64,000 bases of DNA, taken from Bordetella genomosp. 10. GTDB lineage: Bacteria > Pseudomonadota > Gammaproteobacteria > Burkholderiales > Burkholderiaceae_B. The number at the start of each line of letters is the position of its first letter. Positions within the stretch are counted from its first letter, which is position 1. Below the pieces are notes generated by a model. It ran no database searches and was not told the origin of the DNA. It saw only the letters and a list, made by a program, of their open reading frames with translations. The stretch covers positions 1,550,001 to 1,614,000 of the forward strand of contig NZ_NEVM01000005.1 of NCBI RefSeq assembly GCF_002261225.1, given 5' to 3'. Shown piece by piece: positions 23,075 through 35,048 of this stretch. The translations under genes and the position numbers were made by a program.

Positions 23075-24271
23075 ATGGCGCACTCCTGGAAACGATCGGT
23101 CTACGCAGCGGCGATGCCGCTGCTGTTCGCGCTATCGACCCTATATTCCCCTCTCACGCACGCCGCTGCCGACCCCTGCAAGGTGAACGCCAAATCGGCG
23201 GCCTGCAAGGCCGAGCAGGCCAAGGCCGCGAAGAAGGCGCCGGCCAAGACGGGCGCCAAAGCCCCCGCCGCCAAGACCGCGGCGAAGCAAGCCCCCGCCA
23301 AGACGGCGGCCAAGAGCACCTCGAAACACACCGCCAAGGCCGCATCGGCCAGGAAGACCGTCGCCACGACCAGGACCGTGGCCGGCCGCAAGGAAACCGT
23401 GATCAGGACCGCGGCCGGCAAGCCCGCCACGGTCACCACCCGCACCCTGACGCCGGTGCGCACCACCGCCACGGCCGATGCCGGCCAGGCCGTGGCGCGC
23501 CTGTCCACGCCGTCCTCGCAGGCGGCCGCGCTGCGTTCCAGCGTGGCCTACGTGCAGGACCTGGCGACCTCGACGGTCCTGTTCTCCAAGAACGAAGACA
23601 CGGTGCGTCCCATCGCGTCGATATCCAAGCTGATGACGGCGCTGGTGGTGGTCGACGCCAACCAGCCCATGGATGAAATGCTGGAGGTCTCCGACGACGA
23701 TATCGACCGCCTGCGCCATGCCGCGTCGCGCCTGCCGGTGGGCACCCGCCTGAGCCGCGCCGACATGCTGCACGTGGCCCTGATGTCCTCGGAAAACCGC
23801 GCGGCCCATGCGCTGGGCCGCTACTATCCGGGCGGCATGCCGGCCTTCGTCCGCGCCATGAATGAAAAGGCGCGCGAACTGGGCATGCTGGACACGCACT
23901 TCGTGGAACCCACCGGCCTGTCGAGCGAAAACGTCTCGTCGCCGCGCGACCTGGTGCGCCTGCTGCGCGCCGCGTCCCAGCGGCCGCTGATCCACCGCTA
24001 CACCACGGACACCGAGTACGACGTGGAAATGCGCAAGGGCCGCACGCAGACCTTCCACAACACCAATGCGCTGGTGCGCAACGCCGACTGGGACATCAAG
24101 GTGTCCAAGACCGGCTACATCAACGAAGCCGGCGAATGCCTGGTCATGCTGGCGCGCATCAACGGCCGCGACCTGGCCATCGTGCTGCTCGACTCGCAAG
24201 GCAAGTATTCGCGCGTGGCCGATGCGGTGCGGATCCGCAAGTTCGTGCAGAACGAAGTGGCGATGCTGTAG
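23075..24271 (+). CDS. pbpG: D-alanyl-D-alanine endopeptidase, PBP7 type
   Basis: The product is 398 aa: signal peptide, then a Lys/Ala/Thr-rich region at about 40-140 (repeats such as KTAAK and APAKT), then a class C-like serine peptidase domain. Active-site motifs: S182-I-S-K185 (SxxK), S239-E-N241 (SxN) and K345-T-G347 (KTG). PbpG cleaves the D-Ala-mDAP cross-links of peptidoglycan in the periplasm. The basic low-complexity region is not part of the E. coli enzyme and may bind the wall or polyanions. It has its own AT-rich promoter and shares a terminator hairpin with ybaK. Confidence 0.92.
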   Translation: MAHSWKRSVYAAAMPLLFALSTLYSPLTHAAADPCKVNAKSAACKAEQAKAAKKAPAKTGAKAPAAKTAAKQAPAKTAAKSTSKHTAKAASARKTVATTRTVAGRKETVIRTAAGKPATVTTRTLTPVRTTATADAGQAVARLSTPSSQAAALRSSVAYVQDLATSTVLFSKNEDTVRPIASISKLMTALVVVDANQPMDEMLEVSDDDIDRLRHAASRLPVGTRLSRADMLHVALMSSENRAAHALGRYYPGGMPAFVRAMNEKARELGMLDTHFVEPTGLSSENVSSPRDLVRLLRAASQRPLIHRYTTDTEYDVEMRKGRTQTFHNTNALVRNADWDIKVSKTGYINEAGECLVMLARINGRDLAIVLLDSQGKYSRVADAVRIRKFVQNEVAML

Positions 24272-24294
24272 GCCGGACCGTCACCGGAATGGCC

Positions 24295-24327
24295 GCCGAA
24301 GACGCCGCGGGCAGCGGCGTCTTCGGC
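24295..24327. terminator. Shared hairpin terminator between pbpG and ybaK
   Basis: A 13-bp perfect stem GCCGAAGACGCCG/CGGCGTCTTCGGC with a 7-nt loop lies between the two convergent stop codons. No strong T run follows on either strand, so it may act in both directions with modest efficiency. Confidence 0.65.
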
Positions 24328-24328
24328 C

Positions 24329-24820
24329 TCAATCTTCCAATGCCGCGTTGACCGGCTTCGCGCCGAGCAGATCCACCAGCACTCGCGGCGCGATGCCCAC
24401 CAGGTAGCCGCGCCGTCCGCCATTGATGTACACCACGGGAATGTCCAGCACGGTCGCTTCGACCCAGACCGGCATGCGCTTGCGCGTTCCGAAGGGCGAA
24501 GTGCCGCCGACCTGATAGCCCGAATGGCGCTGCGCCGTTTCCGGATGACAGGGGGCGATTTTCTTCGCGCCGGTCTGGCGGGCCAGGTTCTTGGTGGAGA
24601 CCTCGCGGTCGCCGTGCATCAGCACCACCAGCGGCCGCGCGGCCTCGTCCTCCATGATCAGGGTCTTGACCACCACGTGCGAGTCCAGCCCCAGTTGCCG
24701 CGCCGATTCGCGCGCGCCGCCGTGGTCGACGTAGTCATAGGGATGTTCGGTGAAGGCCACCTTGTGTTGCCGGAGGAACTGGGTGGCGGGCGTTTCGGAA
24801 ACGTGGCGTGTTTTGCTCAT
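24329..24820 (-). CDS. ybaK: Cys-tRNA(Pro)/Cys-tRNA(Cys) deacylase YbaK
   Basis: A 163-aa editing enzyme of the YbaK/EbsC family that hydrolyses Cys mischarged on tRNA-Pro. Family features: TPATQFLRQHKVAFTEHPYD, the SRQLGLDSHVVVKTLIMED region with the conserved lysine, LVVLMHGDREVSTKNLARQ and the GYQVGGTSPFGTRKRMPVW loop. Length is normal. Convergent with pbpG; 29 bp downstream of the Bug receptor's terminator hairpin. Confidence 0.95.
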   Translation of the reverse strand: MSKTRHVSETPATQFLRQHKVAFTEHPYDYVDHGGARESARQLGLDSHVVVKTLIMEDEAARPLVVLMHGDREVSTKNLARQTGAKKIAPCHPETAQRHSGYQVGGTSPFGTRKRMPVWVEATVLDIPVVYINGGRRGYLVGIAPRVLVDLLGAKPVNAALED

Positions 24821-24851
24821 GGTTCGCCGATTCTATGACAGCGGACGCAAA

Positions 24852-24883
24852 AACGCCCCGCCGGACGTCGCCGGCGGGGCGTT
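24852..24883 (-). terminator. Intrinsic terminator after the second Bug receptor
   Basis: A 13-bp stem AACGCCCCGCCGG/CCGGCGGGGCGTT with a 6-nt loop is followed on the minus strand by TTTGCG (five T residues counting the stem end). It lies 40 bp downstream of the receptor stop. Confidence 0.8.
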
Positions 24884-24922
24884 CAAGAGGAGCCGCGCTC
24901 CGCGCGGTTGGGGGGGGGACCT

Positions 24923-25900
24923 CTACTCTAGCTTTATGTTCTGCTTCTTCACGACGTCCTTCGCCCAGTCGTACTGCTGCTGGATTTCCTTGGCGAATTC
25001 TTCCGGCGTATTGCCCGAGGGCGACGAACCCTGTTCGTCCAGGGCCTTGATCACCTTGGGATCCTTCAACGCGATGACGGCGGCGTCGCGCAGCTTGTTG
25101 ACGATCTCCATCGGGGTATTCTTGGGCGCCAGCAAGCCGTACCACACCGGCTGGTTGAGCACCGGGTAGCCCACTTCCGCGAACGTCGGCACGTCCTTCA
25201 TGTTCGGGATGCGCGTCGGCCACGCCACGGCCATGGCCTTCAGCTTGCCGGCCTGGATCTGGGGCATGGACGAAGGCAGGTTGTCGAACAGGATTTCGAC
25301 CTGGCCGCCGACGGCATCGGCCAGCGCCGGGCCCGAACCCTTGTAGGGCACGTGCACGATCTTCGTGCCGGTCGCCATCTTGAACGATTCGCCCATCAGG
25401 TGCAGCACGCCGCACGTGCCCGAGCTGCCGTACGAGTACTTGTCCGGATTCTGCTTCAGGACCTCGACGAATTCCTTGAAATCCTTGGCCGGAAATTTCG
25501 GATTGATCGACACCACGTTGGCGGTGTTGGCGAAGTTCGTGACCGGCTGGAAATCCTTGATCGGGTCGTAGGGAAGATCGTTGGGACGGCAAGCCGGGTT
25601 GACGGCCATCGTCGACACGGTGGCGATCGACAGCACATAACCGTCCGGCGCGGCCCTGGCGCCTTCGGCCGCGCCGATAGCGCCGCCCGCGCCGCCCTTG
25701 TTCTCGATCACCATGGGCTGGCCGAGCTCCTGGCTCATGCGCTGCGTGACGAGACGGGCGATGATGTCCGTCGAGCCGCCAGGCGCGAAAGGAACGATCA
25801 GGCGGATGGCATGGTCGGGATAGCCCGCGGCATGCGCGCCCGTGGCGGCAAAAGAGAGTCCCAGTGCGATGGCCGCGGCCAACGTGTGCTTCTTCATCAT
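24923..25900 (-). CDS. Tripartite tricarboxylate transporter receptor (Bug family)
   Basis: The product is 325 aa. The signal peptide is MMKKHTLAAAIALGLSFAAT to AHA, then YPDHAIRLIVPFAPGGSTD, MVIENKGGAGGAIGAAEGAR and IVHVPYKGSGPALADAVGG. The start at 25900 is chosen because AGGAGG stands 10 nt upstream; longer readings into 26020 would lose the signal peptide. It is an orphan receptor with no TctAB genes near. The mature domain is only moderately similar to the receptor at 21560, so the ligands probably differ. fumC lies upstream on the same strand, separated by a terminator, so it is not one operon. Confidence 0.93.
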   Translation of the reverse strand: MMKKHTLAAAIALGLSFAATGAHAAGYPDHAIRLIVPFAPGGSTDIIARLVTQRMSQELGQPMVIENKGGAGGAIGAAEGARAAPDGYVLSIATVSTMAVNPACRPNDLPYDPIKDFQPVTNFANTANVVSINPKFPAKDFKEFVEVLKQNPDKYSYGSSGTCGVLHLMGESFKMATGTKIVHVPYKGSGPALADAVGGQVEILFDNLPSSMPQIQAGKLKAMAVAWPTRIPNMKDVPTFAEVGYPVLNQPVWYGLLAPKNTPMEIVNKLRDAAVIALKDPKVIKALDEQGSSPSGNTPEEFAKEIQQQYDWAKDVVKKQNIKLE

Positions 25901-26075
25901 TATGGAAAATCCTCCTAAGTCTCCAACCCGCCCGTTTGCGGGCTGATCTGTTTCCGGATGCGGTAATAAAAATTGCTTGTGGCAGGCGCGATCCTTCACA
26001 AACACGAAGAATAGCAGCATTTTTTTACATCAGATATCAAGGAAAGCCCGCGCTGTTCAGGCGCCGGCAAAGAAA

Positions 26076-26097
26076 AAGCCGCCTCGAAAGGCGGCTT
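26076..26097 (-). terminator. Intrinsic terminator of fumC
   Basis: Stem AAGCCGCC/GGCGGCTT (8 bp) with loop TTTCGA (minus strand) is followed by TTTCTT. It lies 47 bp after the fumC stop codon. Confidence 0.85.
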
Positions 26098-26143
26098 CCG
26101 CCCCTTCGTCAGGAAGGGGCCGCGCGTCACGCGAAGATTTCCC

Positions 26144-27535
<1,392 letters not shown>

Positions 27536-27694
27536 GTCGGTACAGCTCCGTTCTGGTGCCGCGGGCATGCCGGGTCGGCACACGGCGGCAGGGTTGGTAA
27601 TCGACCGGGCAAGGGGCGGACGGGCGCGCCGGGACGGCGGGCGCGATCCAGCCCCTACCTATAATCCCCATGTTTTTACCACTCGCCCGCCACC

Positions 27695-28216
27695 ATGTCC
27701 GCCCCCCGAAGCCTGACTGTCCACCTGCCCGACGAGCACGCCACCGAAAACCTGGCGCGCCGGCTCGCTCCCCTGGTCGACGGCCGGACGGCGGGCGTGC
27801 CGGCCGGGGGACGCATCCACCTTTCGGGCGAGCTGGGCGCCGGCAAAACCGCCTTCACCCGCGCCCTGTTGCGTGAATGCGGCATACAGGGCCGGATCAA
27901 AAGTCCCAGCTATGCACTGCTTGAAAGCTATAAAGTTTTTAACTTATACTTCTATCACTTTGATTTCTATAGATTTAGCGATCCGCGCGAGTGGTTGGAC
28001 GCAGGTTTTCGCGATTTGTTGCGGGACGACGCGGTCGTTCTGATCGAATGGCCGGAAAAGGCGGAGGGCCTGCTCTCCCCTCCCGATCTGCAAATTTCCC
28101 TGGCATATGCAGGCCAGGGACGCGATGCCACGTTGACCGCTTACACCGCTAGAGGGCAACTATGGCTGAACGCGATCGTCCCGAACCCGGCGCCCCCGTC
28201 TCCCGCGGCGCCATGA
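27695..28216 (+). CDS. tsaE: tRNA t6A biosynthesis ATPase TsaE
   Basis: A 173-aa ATPase of the TsaBDE complex, which installs threonylcarbamoyl-adenosine at A37 of ANN-decoding tRNAs. Walker A is GELGAGKTAFTRALL; the conserved IKSPSYALLE and FYHFDFYRFSDPREW follow, then a Walker B-like VLIEWPEKAEGLL. Its last 55 bp overlap the start of amiC in another frame, so the two are co-transcribed, the common tsaE-amiC-mutL arrangement. Confidence 0.95.
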   Translation: MSAPRSLTVHLPDEHATENLARRLAPLVDGRTAGVPAGGRIHLSGELGAGKTAFTRALLRECGIQGRIKSPSYALLESYKVFNLYFYHFDFYRFSDPREWLDAGFRDLLRDDAVVLIEWPEKAEGLLSPPDLQISLAYAGQGRDATLTAYTARGQLWLNAIVPNPAPPSPAAP

Positions 28217-29553
28217 CTCGTCGCCGCCTCATCGGCGCGGCGGCAACCCTCATCGTCCTTCCGGTCATCCCCCGCCTGGCCCACGCCGCCACCTTGCTGG
28301 CCGTGCGCACCTGGCCGGCCGATGAATACACGCGGGTCACGCTGGAGCTGGACAGCGAGCTCAAGGCCGAACAGTTCACCCTGGAGAATCCGGACCGCCT
28401 GGTCGTGGACATCGAGGGCCTGTCCATGAGCCAGGCGCTGAACGAGCTGGCCGGCCGCATCCGCAAGGACGACCCGTACATCCGCTCGCTGCGCATCGCG
28501 CAGAACCGCCCCAACGTGCTGCGCCTGGTGTTCGACCTGAAGCAGGCGGTGGCGCCGCAGGTCTTCACCCTGAAGCCGGTCGCCGACTACCAGTACCGCC
28601 TGGTGCTGGACCTGTATCCCAAGGTGGCGCAGGATCCGCTGCTGGCCATCCTGAAGAACCAGCCCGCCGGCCCGGACGTCGACGATCCCCTGGCGCGCAT
28701 CCTCAACGACATTTCCCGCAACCCGCCCGGCCCGGATACGCAGACCGCGTCCATCCCCAAGCCGGCGCCGCTGCCCAATCCGTCGCAGCCCCTGCCGCCG
28801 CCCGTCGTGGAAACGCCGTCGGGCAAGCTGGCCGGCCGCAAGCGCATGCTGACCATCGCGCTGGACCCCGGCCATGGCGGCGAGGACCCCGGCGCCAGCG
28901 GCTCCACGGGCCTGCGCGAGAAAGAAGTCGTGCTGCGCATCGCGCATCGCCTGAAGGCGCTGATCGACGCCCAGCCCAATATGCGCGCCTACCTGACGCG
29001 CGACGACGATTATTTCGTGCCGCTGCACGTGCGCGTGCAGAAGGCGCGGCGCGTGCGCGCCGACCTGTTCGTGTCCATCCACGCCGATGCCTGGATCAAG
29101 CCCAGCGCCAGCGGCTCGTCGGTCTTCGCGCTGTCGCAGCGCGGCGCCAGCAGCGCGGCCGCGCGGTGGATGGCGAATAAGGAAAACTCCGCGGACCTGA
29201 TCGGCGGCGTCAACCTGGGATCGCATGACGAGCAGGTCGCCAAGGTGCTGCTGGACCTGTCCACCACCGCGCAGATCAACGATTCGCTCAAGCTCGGCTC
29301 GGTCTTCCTGCAGGAAATCAAGAAGGTCAACCATCTCCACAAGGACAGCGTGGAACAGGCCGGCTTCGCGGTCCTGAAAGCGCCGGACATCCCGTCCATC
29401 CTGGTGGAAACGGCCTTCATCAGCAATCCGAACGAAGAGTCCCTGCTGAAGTCCCCGCAGCACCAGGACAAGCTGGCGATGGCCATGTTCACGGGCATCC
29501 AGCGCTACCTGACGACGAATCCGCCGCTGGCCCGCGTGGGCGACGCCACCTAG
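28162..29553 (+). CDS. amiC: N-acetylmuramoyl-L-alanine amidase AmiC type
   Basis: The product is 463 aa. A twin-arginine-like signal (MTRRRLIGAAATLIVLPV) stands 17 residues in. An AMIN domain at about 45-150 targets septal peptidoglycan, a Pro-rich linker follows, and the Amidase_3 zinc domain begins about residue 230. Zinc and catalytic residues: H238 (DPGHGG), E253 (REKEVV), H307 (SIHADA) and E416 (VETAFI). It splits daughter cells by cleaving the glycan-stem peptide bond. The first Met is 28162; the signal could start at the internal Met 18. It overlaps tsaE. Confidence 0.95.
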   Translation: MAERDRPEPGAPVSRGAMTRRRLIGAAATLIVLPVIPRLAHAATLLAVRTWPADEYTRVTLELDSELKAEQFTLENPDRLVVDIEGLSMSQALNELAGRIRKDDPYIRSLRIAQNRPNVLRLVFDLKQAVAPQVFTLKPVADYQYRLVLDLYPKVAQDPLLAILKNQPAGPDVDDPLARILNDISRNPPGPDTQTASIPKPAPLPNPSQPLPPPVVETPSGKLAGRKRMLTIALDPGHGGEDPGASGSTGLREKEVVLRIAHRLKALIDAQPNMRAYLTRDDDYFVPLHVRVQKARRVRADLFVSIHADAWIKPSASGSSVFALSQRGASSAAARWMANKENSADLIGGVNLGSHDEQVAKVLLDLSTTAQINDSLKLGSVFLQEIKKVNHLHKDSVEQAGFAVLKAPDIPSILVETAFISNPNEESLLKSPQHQDKLAMAMFTGIQRYLTTNPPLARVGDAT

Positions 29554-29567
29554 GCAGGCAAAAGGCG

Positions 29568-29660
29568 CCGCGGCGCTCCGCGCGCCGCGGTGTGCGCGGC
29601 CGCTTCATTGCACCCTTGGCACACATAGGCACACATAGGCACGCTCTGGCGTGCCTATGT
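29568..29660. terminator. Two hairpins between convergent amiC and dedA
   Basis: The first is CCGCGGCGC/GCGCCGCGG (9-bp stem, 29568-29590), 15 bp after the amiC stop. The second is ACATAGGCACGC/GCGTGCCTATGT (12-bp stem, loop TCTG, 29633-29660). It is preceded by a tandem CACACATAGG, so that the left arm is partly duplicated. Neither has a long T run. They probably end both convergent transcripts. Confidence 0.55.
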
Positions 29661-29670
29661 TCATGTCCGC

Positions 29671-30324
29671 TTATGCGCGGTGCGGCGGCGCCGCTTTGCG
29701 CCGGCGGACGATCTTCCAGATGCCGGCCAGGATCAGCGGCGCGATGGCCGCGCCCAGGCCGATGAGCACGATCAGGTTCAGGTGCTCCTTGACCAGCGGA
29801 ATATTGCCGAAGAAATAGCCCGCGGCCACCAGGCTCACGACCCACAGCAAACCGCCGGTGATGTTGAAGAGCTGGAAGCGCGCCACGCTCATTTCCGCGA
29901 CGCCGGCCACGAAGGGCGCGAAGGTGCGCACCAGCGGGATGAAGCGCGACATGACGATGGTCTTGCCGCCGTGCTTCTCGTAAAAGGCATGCGTGCGCAT
30001 CAATGCGTCGCGATCCAGGAAACGCAGGTTGGTGGAAAAGACCTTCGGCCCGATGGCCCGTCCTATCACGTAGTTCAGGGTATTACCCGTCACCGCCGCG
30101 ATGACCAGCAGCACCGCCAGCAGAACGGGATCGATATGGCCCGAGGCGCCGAACGCGCCCGCGATGAACAGCAGCGAATCGCCCGGCAGGAAAGGCAGGA
30201 CCACGAAGCCGGTTTCCGCGAAAACGATCAGGAACAGAACGAGATACACCCACGCCCCATACTTCGCGACCCAGATCCCGAAGGTCTGGTCGATATGCAG
30301 CACCATATTCAGTAAATCGAGCAT
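29671..30324 (-). CDS. DedA family membrane protein
   Basis: The product is 217 aa, with several hydrophobic helices. Family motifs: VFAETGFVVLPFLPGDSLLF (the E and P-x-PGD box) and MSRFIPLVRTFAPFVAGVAE (the R-x3-R motif). DedA/DedA-like proteins are inner-membrane transporters linked to undecaprenyl-phosphate or lipid flipping and to proton-motive-force maintenance. The start at MLDLLNMVLHIDQTF is chosen; the longer reading begins in the mutL upstream region. Convergent with amiC and divergent from mutL. Confidence 0.93.
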   Translation of the reverse strand: MLDLLNMVLHIDQTFGIWVAKYGAWVYLVLFLIVFAETGFVVLPFLPGDSLLFIAGAFGASGHIDPVLLAVLLVIAAVTGNTLNYVIGRAIGPKVFSTNLRFLDRDALMRTHAFYEKHGGKTIVMSRFIPLVRTFAPFVAGVAEMSVARFQLFNITGGLLWVVSLVAAGYFFGNIPLVKEHLNLIVLIGLGAAIAPLILAGIWKIVRRRKAAPPHRA

Positions 30325-30488
30325 GTGATCGGCTTCAGCAAAAACATTGAGAGTGACCCGGGAATATAGCCGACTGCGGCATACAGCTAAAATCATTCGC
30401 AAAGCGGGTGTTGCGGCGATACGCCGCCCCCCCTCCCCCCGACCTCCCGCGGCTGGCGCCGGCCAGCCCAAGCCGTCCAAGCCTGCCC

Positions 30489-32714
30489 ATGTCCGATCGC
30501 CGTCCCATTGCCGCGCTGCCCGACCTCCTGATCAGCCAGATTGCCGCTGGCGAGGTGATCGAGCGCCCCGCGTCGGTGCTGAAGGAGCTACTGGAGAACG
30601 CCATCGACGCCGGCGCCCGCGCCATCGAGGTCCGGCTGGAAGGCGGCGGCATCCGCCGGATCGCCGTCACCGACGACGGCAGCGGCATTCCGCCCGGGGA
30701 GCTGCCGCTGGCGCTGATGCGCCACGCCACCAGCAAGATCGCCAATCTGCACGAACTGGAGTCGGTGGCGTCGATGGGTTTCCGCGGCGAAGCCCTGGCT
30801 TCGATCGCCTCCGTGGCGCGCCTGACCATCACCTCGCGCACCCGCGACAGCCAGAACGCCTGGCAGATCCAGGGCGGCAGCGCGGAGGCGACGCCGGCGG
30901 CCGGGCCGGTGGGCACCACCGTCGACGTGCGCCAATTGTTCGACGCGGTGCCCGCCCGCCGCAAGTTCCTGCGCGCCGAAGCCACCGAGTTCGGCCATTG
31001 CCTGGACGCGATGGAACGCATCGCCCTGGCCTATCCCGGCATTGCCTTCCGGCTGTTCAACCAGGACCGCGCGCATCGCCAATGGCTGCCCACCGACCCC
31101 TTCCGCCGCATCCGCGACGTGCTGGGCGCGGAGTTCTCCGAACACGGGCTGCCGCTGTCGCAGGAAGTCGGGCCGGTCTCGCTGACCGGCATGGTCACGC
31201 GCCCCACGGCCGCGCGCGCCCGGGCCGATCGCCAGTACCTGTACGTCAACGGGCGCTTCGTGCGCGACCGCACCGTCAGCCATGCCCTGCGCGCCGCCTA
31301 TGCGGACGTGCTGCACGGCGACCGCCAGCCGGCCTATGTGTTGTTCCTGGAGATCGATCCGGCGGCGGTCGACGTCAACGTGCACCCGGCCAAGAGCGAG
31401 GTGCGCTTCCGGGAAAGCGGCGCCGTCCACCGCTTCGTCACGCAGGCGGTCAGCCAGGTGCTGGCGCAGACCGGCGGACATGGCGGCGTGGCCGCCGGGC
31501 AGGCGGCGACGGGCGCGGAGACGGCTCCCATCGCCCCGGGGGCCCCGGCCACTTCGCCCACCTCACCCGCCGCCGGACCAAGGACGGGCGGCGCGCAGGG
31601 GGGCGGCCACGTCCAGCGCCCGCATACGCAAGTCCCCTTCCGCCTGCATACGCAGGCCGGCGGCGGCGACTGGCAGGCGCTTTATCGCCCGCTGGGCGAC
31701 GAGAATGCAACCGCGGCAAGAAACGGCGGCGGCATGCCCGCCGATGGCGACGGCGCGGCGCGGCCGGCGCCTGGAACGGGCGATCCGGCTCGTGCGGGCG
31801 ATCCGGATACGGCGCCGGACGCGCGGGACGCACGGAATGATGGCGGCTTGGGCGAAGGGGACCGCAGGAACGGCGGCGCGCCGGCCGGATACGCGCCCTA
31901 CGGCGCGCCCGGCGCCGGGCATGTGCTCAGCGAACCCGGCCATCCGCGCCCCTCGGCCAACGACGGCCTTGGCGCGGCCGGCACCCCGCCCCTGGACGGC
32001 GTAGACGCGGGCGTGGGCGCACCCGCGCCCGCATTCAGCTACCCATCCCCGGCCGCGGCCTTCGCCGCCGCCCAGCCGCTGCAAACGGCCGAACCGCCGC
32101 CCGGCCGCCCCGCCCTGCCCACCGACGACGAACAGCCGCTGGGCATGGCGCTGGGCCAGTTGCACGGCATCTACATCCTCGCCCAGAACCGGCGCGGCCT
32201 GGTGCTGGTGGACATGCACGCGGCGCACGAACGGGTGGTCTACGAACAGCTCAAGCGCGCGCTCGACCAGCGCGAGCTGCCGCGCCAGGACCTGCTGGTG
32301 CCGGTGGTGTTCAACGCCCAGGAAAAAGACGTTGCCCTGGTGGAGGAATACCGCGACGAGCTGATCGAGCTGGGCTTCGAGCTGCGTCCCGCCGGCCCCA
32401 CCGCCATCGCGGTGCGTTCGGTGCCCGCGCTGCTGGCGCGCGGCGACGTCGAAACGCTGGCGCGCGCGGTGCTGCGCGATCTCGGCGCGGTGGGCGTGTC
32501 CCGCCTGCTGACCGAGCAACGCAATGAATTGCTGTCCACCATGGCCTGCCATGGCTCGGTGCGCGCCAACCGCCGCCTCACCCTCGACGAAATGAACGCG
32601 CTGCTGCGCCAGATGGAGGCCACCGAACGCGCCGACCAGTGCAACCATGGCCGGCCGACCTGGGTCCAATGGACGGTGTCCGACCTGGACAAGCTCTTTC
32701 TGCGGGGGCAATGA
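30489..32714 (+). CDS. mutL: DNA mismatch repair protein MutL
   Basis: The product is 741 aa. The GHKL ATPase half contains [23 protein letters not shown] and [10 protein letters not shown]. The C-terminal dimerisation part starts near residue 546 ([18 protein letters not shown]) and ends with the conserved CNHGRPTW. Between lies a linker of about 200 residues, Gly/Ala/Pro/Asp-rich, longer than in E. coli MutL (615 aa). No DQHA(x)2E(x)4E endonuclease motif: the sequence has [13 protein letters not shown], as expected if it works with MutH-independent or MutH-like nicking by others. The start at [11 protein letters not shown] is chosen. Its TGA overlaps a possible ATG of a longer miaA reading. 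Confidence 0.96.
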   Translation: MSDRRPIAALPDLLISQIAAGEVIERPASVLKELLENAIDAGARAIEVRLEGGGIRRIAVTDDGSGIPPGELPLALMRHATSKIANLHELESVASMGFRGEALASIASVARLTITSRTRDSQNAWQIQGGSAEATPAAGPVGTTVDVRQLFDAVPARRKFLRAEATEFGHCLDAMERIALAYPGIAFRLFNQDRAHRQWLPTDPFRRIRDVLGAEFSEHGLPLSQEVGPVSLTGMVTRPTAARARADRQYLYVNGRFVRDRTVSHALRAAYADVLHGDRQPAYVLFLEIDPAAVDVNVHPAKSEVRFRESGAVHRFVTQAVSQVLAQTGGHGGVAAGQAATGAETAPIAPGAPATSPTSPAAGPRTGGAQGGGHVQRPHTQVPFRLHTQAGGGDWQALYRPLGDENATAARNGGGMPADGDGAARPAPGTGDPARAGDPDTAPDARDARNDGGLGEGDRRNGGAPAGYAPYGAPGAGHVLSEPGHPRPSANDGLGAAGTPPLDGVDAGVGAPAPAFSYPSPAAAFAAAQPLQTAEPPPGRPALPTDDEQPLGMALGQLHGIYILAQNRRGLVLVDMHAAHERVVYEQLKRALDQRELPRQDLLVPVVFNAQEKDVALVEEYRDELIELGFELRPAGPTAIAVRSVPALLARGDVETLARAVLRDLGAVGVSRLLTEQRNELLSTMACHGSVRANRRLTLDEMNALLRQMEATERADQCNHGRPTWVQWTVSDLDKLFLRGQ

Positions 32715-32791
32715 GACCGTCCCGCGGCCTGTCCGTACCCCTGCATACCCGTCCCGCCGGTTCCCGTTCCGCCAGCCCCTCGCCCCCTCGC

Positions 32792-33751
32792 ATGGCCCAC
32801 CTGCCCATCATCTGCCTCACCGGCCCCACCGCGGCCGGCAAAAGCGCCGCCACCCTGGCCCTGGCGCAGCGCTGGCCGCTGGAAATCGTCAACGTCGATT
32901 CCGCCACCATCTATCGCGGCATGGATATCGGCACCGCCAAGCCGACGCCCGACGAGCGCAGACAGGCGCCGCAGCACCTGCTCGACATCCGCGACCCGGC
33001 CCAGTCCTATTCCGCGGCGGAATTCCGCGCCGACGCCCTGGGCCTGATCGCGGACATCCATGCGCGCGGCCGCATACCCTTGCTGGCCGGGGGCACCATG
33101 CTCTACTACAAGGCCCTGCGCGAGGGCCTGGACGACCTGCCGCGGGCCGATCCCGCCCTGCGCGCCGACCTGGAGACGCGCGCCGCCCAGGCGGGCTGGC
33201 CGGCCCTGCACGCCGAACTGGCGCGGCTGGACCCCGCCACCGCCGCGCGCCTGGCGCCCAACGACAGCCAACGCATCCAGCGCGCCCTGGAAATCTGCCT
33301 GCTCAGCGGCCAGCCGATGTCGGCCCTGCTGGGCAAGGCGGGCGGCCGCGCCGCGGATGAGGAGGCGGCCTACCGCTACGTCACGATCAGCCTGGAGCCC
33401 TCGGACCGCCTGCGCCTGCACGAGCGCATCGCGTGGCGTTTCGACGCGATGCTGGCGCAGGGACTGGTGGAGGAAGTGCGCGCGCTGCGGGCGCGCGGCG
33501 ATCTGCATCCCGGCCTGCCCTCGGTGCGCTGCGTGGGCTACCGGCAGTTCTGGGATTACCTGGAGGGCGAGACCGACCTGGCCGAGGCGCGCGAGCGCGG
33601 CATCGCCGCCACGCGGCAACTGGCCAAGCGGCAGATCACCTGGCTGCGGGCGCAGCCCGGGCGCACCATCGTGGACTGCCTGGCCGGCGACGCGGTCGCG
33701 CGGGTGATCGACGCCTGCGCGCCGCTGCTGGAGACGCGATCGGCCGGTTGA
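32792..33751 (+). CDS. miaA: tRNA dimethylallyltransferase MiaA
   Basis: The product is 319 aa. It adds the dimethylallyl group to N6 of A37 in UNN-decoding tRNAs. Walker A-like P loop [14 protein letters not shown], then [19 protein letters not shown], the family's [18 protein letters not shown] and [17 protein letters not shown]. The start at [13 protein letters not shown] is chosen by family length; an ATG at 32711, overlapping the mutL stop, would add 27 low-complexity residues. mutL-miaA adjacency is conserved in proteobacteria. Confidence 0.96.
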   Translation: MAHLPIICLTGPTAAGKSAATLALAQRWPLEIVNVDSATIYRGMDIGTAKPTPDERRQAPQHLLDIRDPAQSYSAAEFRADALGLIADIHARGRIPLLAGGTMLYYKALREGLDDLPRADPALRADLETRAAQAGWPALHAELARLDPATAARLAPNDSQRIQRALEICLLSGQPMSALLGKAGGRAADEEAAYRYVTISLEPSDRLRLHERIAWRFDAMLAQGLVEEVRALRARGDLHPGLPSVRCVGYRQFWDYLEGETDLAEARERGIAATRQLAKRQITWLRAQPGRTIVDCLAGDAVARVIDACAPLLETRSAG

Positions 33752-33763
33752 ACCGGCCGATCG
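33737..33763. terminator. Inverted repeat across the miaA stop codon
   Basis: CGATCGGCCGGTT/AACCGGCCGATCG is a perfect 13-bp inverted repeat with one base between arms. Its centre is the miaA TGA. No T run follows. It could be a transcript 3' hairpin for miaA. Confidence 0.5.
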
Positions 33764-33766
33764 CGG

Positions 33767-33834
33767 AAGCGGCGTTATCGAAACGGCCTTGTCGAAAGGC
33801 CTTATCGAAGCGGTTTATTGAAGCAGCGCTATCG
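33767..33834. repeat. Tandem array of a 13-14 bp unit between miaA and purM
   Basis: There are five imperfect units in a row: AAGCGGCGTTATCG, AAACGGCCTTGTCG, AAAGGCCTTATCG, AAGCGGTTTATTG and AAGCAGCGCTATCG. The array fills the space between the two convergent genes and ends 6 bp before the purM stop codon. Confidence 0.75.
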
Positions 33835-33840
33835 GCCCGC

Positions 33841-34890
<1,050 letters not shown>

Positions 34891-35048
34891 GAGAAAAACC
34901 GTCGGGTGTGTGACAATTGCAGGATTTTTTGGGTAAACCATCAGGATTTTACGATGAAGCCGCCGCTTGCACGCCGGCCGCCCCGCGCCGCCGGTGACGC
35001 GGGCCCGTCCCGGCCCCCGTTCGCGGCCGGCTTCGCCAGTCAACCGCC

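Noticed and set aside
23141..24199. 352-codon minus-strand ORF opposite pbpG
   Set aside because: It is antisense to a gene with all active-site motifs; its Arg/Gly/His-rich product is a typical GC-rich shadow.
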